The notes under the pieces are model-generated. The model worked only from the letters and a program-made list of their open reading frames with translations, did no database searches and had not been told where the DNA came from. A program made the position numbers and the translations under genes. From Cricetomys ansorgei (taxonomy: Eukaryota; Chordata; Mammalia; Rodentia; Nesomyidae), in the NCBI GenBank assembly GCA_026225945.1, contig JAMJFZ010001074.1, forward strand, positions 4,336,001-4,400,000: a stretch of DNA of 64,000 nt, given 5' to 3'. Positions 56,644-64,000 of this stretch are shown here, in pieces. Position 1 is the stretch's first letter; each line of letters starts with the position of its first letter.

Positions 56644-56922
56644 GAGGATCAGCCACAACTTTTTTTTGACATTAGAAAAAAAAAAAAGGTTGGTAAATTT
56701 ATGAGATTCGGAGAAATAATCTCCTACTTTAATAATACAAAATTTAGAGGTAGCATCAAGTTAGACAAAGAGCAACTTCCATTAAATAATGTGTATTCTT
56801 TGTGTGAAGCAGGCAATTTCTCAGAAGTGATTTCAACAATTGAGTGGGATGGATTCATCTATAAAGAACTCCTGGACAAAGAGCTAGAAAACTTCAGTGA
56901 TGTTGCAATTGTTGTTGCTTAG
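56644..56922 (+). pseudogene. Unidentified open frame, possible exon or retrocopy scrap
   Basis: The frame is open from just after a TAG at 56641-56643 to the TAG at 56920-56922. It has an internal ATG at 56701 that gives 73 residues. Composition is protein-like rather than AT-random: charged residues are spread evenly, there is a basic K/R stretch at the start (56674-56694, partly from an A-run), and the C-terminal part reads ...E-L-L-D-K-E-L-E-N-F-S-D-V-A-I-V-V-A. No signal peptide, membrane segment or family motif is seen, and I do not recognise the protein. No good splice sites or poly(A) tail are obvious. It could be a conserved exon, a fragment of a processed pseudogene, or chance. Confidence 0.3.
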
Positions 56923-58278
56923 CTTCTTAATCACAAAGCAGGTTGCACTATGAAATGAATTGTTTTAAAAAATGGTTCTTTTATTTTAGAGAGTAGTATA
57001 CAAAGACTAACTGAAACAATTTTGCAAGGTCATTCAGTAACTCATTGAAATATCAAGGATTGAGAATAACTTAGAATCAGTATTTCACTGAGATCTAAAC
57101 TATACTGAAGACATTTGCTTTTTTGTTTCTTCAGATTTTTGATATTATATAATGTCATCAGGTTCATACCCACTTATTACTTCCCATAAATGGCTAAATG
57201 TTAAACATAATCTTGTTTCTTCAAAATTATTATTAATCATAATTATAACACATTCATATGTAATTGTTCAAAAACTAGTTTATTTTTGAATCATATTTAG
57301 ACAGCAAATTTGATGAATTTGAATTATATTTGTTCTTAGGGATCCATTTAAATTTTTATCTGAAGTCACATGAGAAATTGTTAAATTGTTAAACATTTAA
57401 CAATTGTTAAAATGTTATAATTAGACAAAATAAATGATGAAGTATCTCAAACTACCACATCTTTATTTATCAATATTTCCAAATGGGTCCCATGAGTAAA
57501 AATGTTTTCCTGAATGATGATCTCTTATTCTATATAATTTGTTTATTTAAAAATTCTTATGTATAAAGATAGAAAAATTAAAATCAAGGCAAACAAAATA
57601 AAAAGTAGAAAAAAAAGTGAAAGAATAGTAGACTTTAAAGTAGAAAAGGCAGTATTTAGTGGCTTTCTGACTGATTATTAGATAAAATGAACACACAAAG
57701 CCAGATACAAGCAAGTATTTGTTAAAGTGTATAGGATCTCTCAATTGTATTAAAATTCTAAACTAACAAAGCATGACTATTAGCCCTTGTTTTCTTAGTC
57801 TTAATTTTGTTGTTGTTTTAAGAAATGTAGTATATGTTGAAATAATGAGTTGTATCATTCATGACAAAGAGTTTATAGTTGTATAATTAGATAGTAAAAT
57901 ATACTATTTTATTAGTACAGACATTCAGAATTGGAAGATTATAAAAATATTCTAAGCCAACAACCAAATTTATAATAGTATTCATTAATGCATTTATAAT
58001 TTTGAATTTTATAATAATAGTTTTATATCTGTTCTTACATTCAAGAGTAATAGTTTTTCCTTCTCTGATGTGGGAAGGAAAAGTTAATATGGTAGATGAA
58101 ATATTCATCCCCTCTATGAAACAAACTGGATGCGAGTGTAGAATTAGACATTTAGTTCATTGTAAGCTGATATGAAATCTTGTGCTCCCTAGTCTTACTG
58201 TATGAAAACAAACACAGTGGACATTTCCTAATCAGAATAATAAGACTTTTGAAATCATTATGGGAAATCCTCTAATAA
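56923..58278. other. Unique AT-rich DNA
   Basis: No repeat or gene recognised. A perfect 10-bp-arm palindrome lies at 57384-57405. Confidence 0.5.
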
Positions 58279-58279
58279 C

Positions 58280-58890
58280 TATAAATGGATCTGCTATATG
58301 ACTTAGGTATATCATTGTATAATATATCTCCAAAGGGCTGAACATCCAACCCCACAGATAATTGCTCAGTCATATTTATTGCTGTTTGATTCACAGTCAC
58401 AATAGCTAGGAAATGGAAATAACCTGCATATCTTTTAAATGATGAATAAAAAAGGAAATGTGATAAACGCATAATGGAATACTATTCAGCTATACATAAA
58501 AATGAATCAATGAATGTTATAGCTAATGGATGGAACTAGAAAATGTTATACTGAGTTAATTAACCTAGACTCAAAAAAGACAAATGTCACATATATTATG
58601 TCATCTATAGTTCTTAGTTCTAAAACTTCAACTGAGAGTACATAAATACATTAATTGCAAAAATCTGAAAAAAATAGAAGGAGGGCCATGAAGAAGTGGT
58701 CTTTAGGGAAAGAAATTGCACTGTATAAGTGATGTGAAAAGAAAATTGGTGAAAATGAGGAAGGGAATTTGAGTGTGCTCCTGGGGTTTAGAAGTACTAC
58801 ACAGAAAGAAATTTCAGAACAGTGTCTTTATAAATTGATTCAAAACATCAGCAGTAATAATAGCATGCTGAATGCATCATTATATGAAAA
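58280..58890 (+). mobile_element. Old L1, end of ORF2
   Basis: CACAGTCACAATAGCTAGGA, AATGGAAATAACCTGCATAT, ATAATGGAATACTATTCAGC, ATGGATGGAACTAGAAAATG and ATACTGAGTTAATTAACCTA follow the highly conserved C-terminal end of L1 ORF2. AAAAAAGACAAATGTCACAT comes next, then a short decayed 3' UTR. Divergence and stops mark an old copy. Confidence 0.85.
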
Positions 58891-59827
58891 ATATAATCAA
58901 CAAGAGTGAGATTTAACCCAAGGTTTTAATGGTTCAATACAAAAAAAAATCATTTAATCATTCAATATAGGAGGTAATAAATTAATAGAATTGAAAGCAA
59001 TCGGATATTTAAAGTTAAATACTCAATATTTCAAATTAGTCTTTCCTATTTTACTTGAAAGAATCTCTAAAGAAAGAAAATATGTTGTAACATATAAGCA
59101 CAACTAATTAGTTATTAGAATCACTGTGGCAAATGAGACATTATGATTGTAAAGTACATATGAGTGATCAGAGATCAGACTGCATCACAACTACAAAAGT
59201 AGAAAATAAAGATATAAAGATATTGAAGAGATAAGATACATGTTAGTCTATCACACTGACATATGCATAATTTGTATGTTGAGTCAAATGTTAAGTATTC
59301 ATAAGTAGAGTAATTGTATATGTTTACACAAAAGTACAGAGGTAAAACTTCTATAGGTGGCCATTAATTAAAATCAATAAAAGGAATTTGGGATGAGGAG
59401 ATAAGGGTGGATGTTATTTGTTCATTGTCCAACAAGTGAGTGAGGAGATACAATGGCAACATTGTTGGGTGGCATCTACTAGGAGCAGCATCTAATGTTC
59501 CAGTTATGAAGAAATCTTCACAATTCTCTTGGTTTATTTTCTTAGTGGGCTATTTTAAAGGTTTTAAAAGTAAAGTACTACTTAGAAAGATGATTTAAAA
59601 GCTTTTATCTTTGTAGAGGTCATAGAGTAAAATTCTCAGTATCTTTCTAGCATAAGTTGTCTGTACCAATCTTTACTTGTTGATGTTATAGCATGGAAAC
59701 AGCCATAAAGGTTGCAGTACCTTTGTACCAATGCAAGAGCAGATAGGATAGGCTTGATCTATGGATGGTGACATATCACACTTCATTACAAACTAGTAAA
59801 GAAAACATCAAAAATTAGAGATATCAG
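58891..59827. other. Unique AT-rich DNA
   Basis: No repeat or gene recognised. Confidence 0.45.
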
Positions 59828-60036
59828 GCTAGAGAGACGTCTCCATGGTTTAATGCACTGACTGTTCTTCCAGAAGACCTGGATTTAATTCCCAGGACCC
59901 ACATAGTGGCTCAAACCATCTGTAACCTATCTACTTGGGATTTGATGTCTTTAATGACTCCTATGTACCAGGTATGCACCTGGTACACAGACTTACATGG
60001 AAGCAAAACTTCCCAACACATAAAATAAAAATATTG
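59828..60036 (+). mobile_element. tRNA-derived SINE (B3-like)
   Basis: GGCTAGAGAGACGTCTCCAT, ACTGACTGTTCTTCCAGAAG, ACCTGGATTTAATTCCCAGG, ACCCACATAGTGGCTCAAAC, CATCTGTAACC, GGTATGCACCTGGTACACAG and a terminal CACATAAAATAAAA are in order. It is full length and among the best preserved tRNA-type SINEs in the window. Confidence 0.88.
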
Positions 60037-61518
60037 AAAACATTATAATCATGTAGGTAGATATGAAATCAGTTGCATAATGAAAGAATGAGAATACATT
60101 TGCACCTATAAATAAATATTTCAATACAGATGATCAGAAAACTAGTAACACAAATCCCAGAGCAAAATAAGCTGGGATAGTAACTGAAAAGGAAACACAG
60201 ATTCACTGAAACACATGACTTTTGAGTTTCAAAGTATTTTCATATTTTATAAATTCTAAAAATACAAAAAAATAAAATATTTTAGAAACAAATAATATAT
60301 ATATATACATTAATGGACACATACATTATAAACAATAGAATAATAATTTAAATCAAATTTTGAGAAATAAACAATCTTTGTGAATGTGACCTTTTTCATT
60401 TTAAAAAGTGAGGGCTAGTTGTTTTTTGCATTCCTAATAAGTAGATTAAACATGAAATTCTAACAGAAATCAATTCCATAGACAATTGAGTCCCTATATG
60501 CACTAATGGAAGACATTATCTTTGTAATCTTTGAGTGCTAATGGAACAGTGTCACAAATAACATAAAATATCATTCACAGTAATGGAAACATCCTTTAAA
60601 TTCAAGATTGCAAATTATTTATGTTTACAATTGAATATGGATTTTTACTGTTCTGGGAATTCACGCTACTTCACACAACACGATGATGCAGTTCCATTAG
60701 TCCCCAGTTCTTTCTCATCATTAGGTGTGTGCTTTCCCTACCCCAGTGGTCATTATTCTTCAAACATCTATTGAGCTTTTTCAGCTTCTCCTTTCAGAGC
60801 CGGCTTCCTGGAATATCCTTTTAACCTTATACACATCTTACTCTAAAACATTTTCTAGAATAAATTCCTTCCTAAGTAAAACTTGTTAGTTTTGCTTATC
60901 TGGGAACCTTTTAATATGCAATACTGTGAAAATTATTCACATGACAGTTCACTTGATCTTGTACTAAGATTATGAAATCTAGTGTAAATACATAATAGGA
61001 AATCTTAATGTGGTCTCAGTTCAGATGCTTAAAATCACATTTAATTACTTTCTGTTGCATTTGCCCCTTAGAATTAGAGAGTAAAGTCCATATAGAACAC
61101 ATTTCCCGTGTAGAATTTTTTAGTATTTTTGAAGATTAACTAATTTGTTACATAATTTATATAATTTGTAATTTATAATTTATAATTACAATTTATATAA
61201 TTTATATGTAGTGTTTTTAAACTGTGTGCCTTCAAGTAAGGGTCAATATGCTTTACAGTTACCAATTACAATTATAGCTAATAGCCTTAATTAATAGGCT
61301 ATTACAAGTATACACTTTATCAGATAGTCCCAAAGATCAGAATCCCGAAAGTCTTATGGCTCTAAATGAATGTTTGGGTGTAGTTAGTTACCACAGGAAA
61401 TCCCCATTTAGATTCAACCCCCTTGACTTCCCAGATGCTGCAAGATGCATGCCTTAGAGAGACTTTCCAAAACATTCTTTAGCCTATCACTTCAGCTGTC
61501 ATTTCTGTCATATCAATG
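60037..61518. other. Unique AT-rich DNA
   Basis: No gene or dispersed repeat recognised. A TA run lies at 60294-60308, an AATTTATA-rich tandem tract at 61144-61205 and a palindrome at 61279-61304. Confidence 0.45.
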
Positions 61519-61519
61519 C

Positions 61520-61936
61520 AAGAAGCTTTAACCTTTCTTTTTTTTTAATGGTGATGCTATTTATTGTATGAGAGTTTCATATGGTATATTTTGATCATAT
61601 TCTTGCTTCCCCCAATTCCTTCCAGATCTTTCCCCACTTTCCCCATCTTTCTCCCTACTCACCTATATTCTCTCTGTTTTACAAACATAAAGTCAAAACT
61701 TGTAGTCCAACTTGTGTTGTCTGACTATGGAGTACAAACCCTGCCCTGAGTGGTTTGACAGACCCAGTGAAAATTTCAAAACTGATTTTCCACCTATAAT
61801 CACCTATCAACTATGAGTACCTTATTGGCTCTAATTTTATCTTTGCTTCTTAAGGTCCTACCAACTTTTTTCCAGTTATGGGTGGTCCACGATATTTTTC
61901 CTTTTTGTTGATGGTTTTCTTTAAAGAACACATTTT
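61520..61936 (-). mobile_element. L1 retrotransposon 3' UTR, antisense
   Basis: GAGAGTTTCATATGGTATAT, TTTGATCATATTCTTGCTTC, CCCCAATTCCTTCCAGATCT and TTTCCCCACTTTCC are the reversed terminal block of rodent L1 3' UTR. Beyond it are ATAAAGTCAAAACTTGTAGT and CACCTATCAACTATGAG. It is one of the few L1 pieces on the minus strand. Confidence 0.8.
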
Positions 61937-61938
61937 GT

Positions 61939-62065
61939 GCTGGACAGGGGTGGTGAAGGCCAGCACTCAGGAGGCAGAGGCAGGTGCATCTCTGTGAGAC
62001 GGAGGCCAGTCTGGTCTGCAGAGTGAGTTCCAAGGCTGTCGCACAACAGAGAAACCCTGTTTCTG

Positions 62066-62100
<35 letters not shown>
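61939..62100 (+). mobile_element. B1 SINE with CA tail
   Basis: TGCTGGACAGGGGTGGTGAA, GGCCAGCACTCAGGAGGCAG, CATCTCTGTGAGACGGAGGC, CAGTCTGGTCTGCAGAGTGA and CAACAGAGAAACCCTGTTTC. The usual CACACCTTTAATCC segment near the head is deleted. The A-tail has become (CA)15 (62071-62100). ACATTTTGT before and ACAATTTGT after may be a decayed target duplication. Confidence 0.88.
62071..62100. repeat. (CA)15 microsatellite
   Basis: A pure CA run forming the tail of the B1. Confidence 0.97.
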
Positions 62101-62102
<2 letters not shown>

Positions 62103-63199
62103 TTGTTGCTTCTTTTAATGCATTATTATCAAATGGTGTGTTTTGCATATGATATGAAGTTTTTTTTTCCTTTGGAAGCACTTGGAGTATTAATTATTTT
62201 GGCAAATCAGTACTGTTCTAAGGATTAGAATCACCTGGAGGTTCATTATAAACTTTCCTAACCCTCCAGGTTCAATTTTCTTTTTTATCTCACTACAGCT
62301 TTAGAGAGTTATCATTTTATGAGTGTGCTGAAGGAAGTTAAGTGACTCCCTGAATATTACACATGTTCTTAAGCAGTTAAGGGAGAACCTCAACTCAGTC
62401 TTATAATGACAACTTTTGTCTGTTTTTTTTCTAATTTCATGAATATCTCAAAATGTACATTGCGTTGAGTAGAACTGTTGGTTACTTCATCATAATTATC
62501 TCTCCAATAACTCTGAGAACCATGGGATATTTGTTTAAATCTAATATCTATGATATAATTTTACTATAATTTCGTAGCTAATAAAGGAATGAATAATAAG
62601 GTTAAACGGCTGAAATTATTGCCCTAAACTGGAATAACTCTATTTTCAATTTCAGAAATATTACAAGATAGAATCTCTGTGTTTTATTTCTGTAACTGAT
62701 AGGGAGCTGTAGTTTCTCATCTTCCCATGTTATTCATTAGCTGTTTCTATGCTTCAGCCTTAAAGGTGTATATCTTTTAAACTGACAAATTTTAGAGTCT
62801 TGCTATGAACTGGTATGAAATGAATGAGCTGTCAGTTTCGATATCTCTGTTCCATTTGGAAGAGATGGGCTGGCTTTCTACTCTATAAAGGGAGAAATGA
62901 GAGTACAGAGATGCAATCTAACTATATAAACAAGAGAAAGATTAGATTGCCCCTGAAAAGTAGTGTAAAATGTGTTTGAGAATTTTTTGAAATCATTTGT
63001 ACCTTTTATTGTTTGCAACTATAGATGCTTTGTTAGAAAAAACAGTAAGAAAAACAAAATTGCTTTTTAATGATTTTGTGATTCAGAATCTTTAAGATTA
63101 GGCATAATATTTAAATTATTATCAAAATTAAGATTTGGATACAATTTAAAATTTTGTTTTCCTTTGTGTTGTCTGCATATTATATAAGATTACTGAAAG
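62101..63199. other. Unique AT-rich DNA
   Basis: No repeat or gene recognised. Confidence 0.45.
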
Positions 63200-64000
63200 G
63201 TTGTGTACAATACTGTGAATCTTATTGTTGTAAATTGAAGATTATAGAAGAGTATCCCCATGTGAAAGCTAAGGTCTACATTCCAGGGGCTACATTCAGA
63301 GGCCTGTGTTGTCTGGATGGAGTGTAGACACACTTTTACTCCAGTGTTCAGAAAGCAGGGGTAGCAAACAACTTTAATCCCGGTATTCAGAAGGTAATGA
63401 TAGTTCACACTTTTATCCCTAGAAAGAACAGTGGAAGAAGACTCAGAAGGAATCAGTATCACACAAGAAGTGACTTCTGAGATGAGTCAGAGTGAATGGC
63501 AGACAAAGTGACTAATCAGAGGAAGAGTTAGGAGAGTAAGGACATGCCCAACTCTTATGAGAAAAAGCAGGCTCTCAGCTCAGTGAAAGAGAGTTACATA
63601 GGAGTTAGAGTCAATTAGGGAAGTAAGTTGAGAATCAGGCAGAAGAATCAGTTGAGGCAATGTGTTGAGAAGCAGGCCGAAGAATCTGCGGAAGAGCAGT
63701 TACAGAGCTGGTTGAAGAGTGAATTACAGAACAGGCAGTTGAGGCAGTCAGTTATAAAGGCAGGATGGAACAGTGAGAGCTCAGGGAGAGACAGAGAGGC
63801 ACAGCAGAGCTCCACAGAAGCGTAGAACAGAGAGTGAGTTGAACTAGAAGAGTAAGAGATCAGAAGCTATTCATGGTGGCTCAGTCAGCAGTAGCTCTCA
63901 GAAGGCTAAAGCTGAAGCCTCCTTGGTCCCCGCTAGTAGTTTAAGTGTTCTAGATTATACAAAGGCTGCAGGCTTCCAGTTCAAGGATTAATACTAGATT
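63200..64000 (+). mobile_element. ERV-type LTR, copy 2, running off the window
   Basis: It is homologous to 14528-15185. Both have TGAATCTT near the left end, GCAGRCAAAGTGA (63498), AGAGGAAGAGTTAG (63520), AGGCTCTCAGCTCAG (63569) and a GGCTAAAGCTGAAGCCT hairpin region (63904). Copy 2 keeps an extra upstream region with 39-40-base tandem repeats (63328-63420). Its purine-rich middle is longer and more decayed. The right end and polyadenylation signal lie beyond the window. The 65-residue open frame at 63628-63825 is a reading of the purine-rich part, not a recognised viral gene. Confidence 0.55.
63328..63420 (+). repeat. 39-40 bp tandem repeats in LTR upstream region
   Basis: Units start ACACTTTTACTCC (63328), ACAACTTTAATCC (63368) and ACACTTTTATCC (63407). 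Each full unit continues ...TATTCAGAAGG or similar. The text resembles the CACACCTTTAATCCCAGCAC...AGGCAG head of B1. Confidence 0.7.

Noticed and set aside
63628..63825. 65-residue frame rich in Gln, Glu, Ser and Arg
   Set aside because: It lies in the purine-rich part of an LTR homologous to 14.5-15.2 kb, where no such frame is kept.

Overview
This window looks like gene-free nuclear DNA from a muroid rodent (mouse, rat, hamster or vole group). The evidence is the repeat content: B1 (7SL-derived) SINEs, tRNA-derived rodent SINEs of the B2/B3/B4/ID type with CA-rich tails, many rodent-type L1 3' untranslated regions, rodent MER-type elements and long CA/GT microsatellites. The DNA is visibly AT-rich and CpG-poor. 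I see no CpG island, no convincing promoter and no complete protein-coding gene. The genus cannot be fixed from sequence alone. Repeat families were recognised from remembered consensus sequences without a search, so family names are provisional and most boundaries are good to about 10-50 bases.

Layout. 1-6.6 kb: AT-rich DNA with two L1 3' ends, an old B1, a tRNA-SINE remnant and a B1 with an exact 11-base target duplication. 6.6-9.7 kb: unique. 9.7-10.7 kb: a SINE and an L1 3' end. 13.9-15.2 kb: an old MLT1-like LTR, a scrap of L1 ORF2 and an endogenous-retrovirus-type LTR. A diverged second copy of that LTR runs off the right end (63.2-64.0 kb). 16.7-23 kb: a MER-type element, microsatellites, a B1 and two adjoining L1 3' ends. 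28.1-29.5 kb: an L1 with the end of ORF2 plus its 3' UTR. 30-34.4 kb: a B1, a MER element holding a long AAAAG array, and a SINE with a compound microsatellite tail. 36.6-43.9 kb is the densest part: L1 pieces, polypyrimidine tandem modules, an L1 reverse-transcriptase fragment, a solo LTR inside a MER element, a second interrupted MER element, a SINE and another L1 3' end. 45-54 kb: SINEs, L1 on both strands, an MLT1-like LTR, and an L1 5' part with a B1 inside it. 54.3-54.8 kb: a 241-base tandem duplication. 58-62 kb: L1 pieces, a SINE and a B1.

The L1 pieces (about 12 plus against 3-4 minus) and the LTRs lie mostly on the plus strand. If the window is intronic, this hints at a host gene transcribed from the minus strand. 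The only stretch that looks protein-like and is not explained by a repeat is an open frame at 56644-56922, which I cannot identify. Several repeat-free segments (12.6-13.06, 32.6-33.0, 44.1-44.7 and 55.0-55.6 kb) are the best candidates for conserved regulatory DNA. I found no convincing new biological system.
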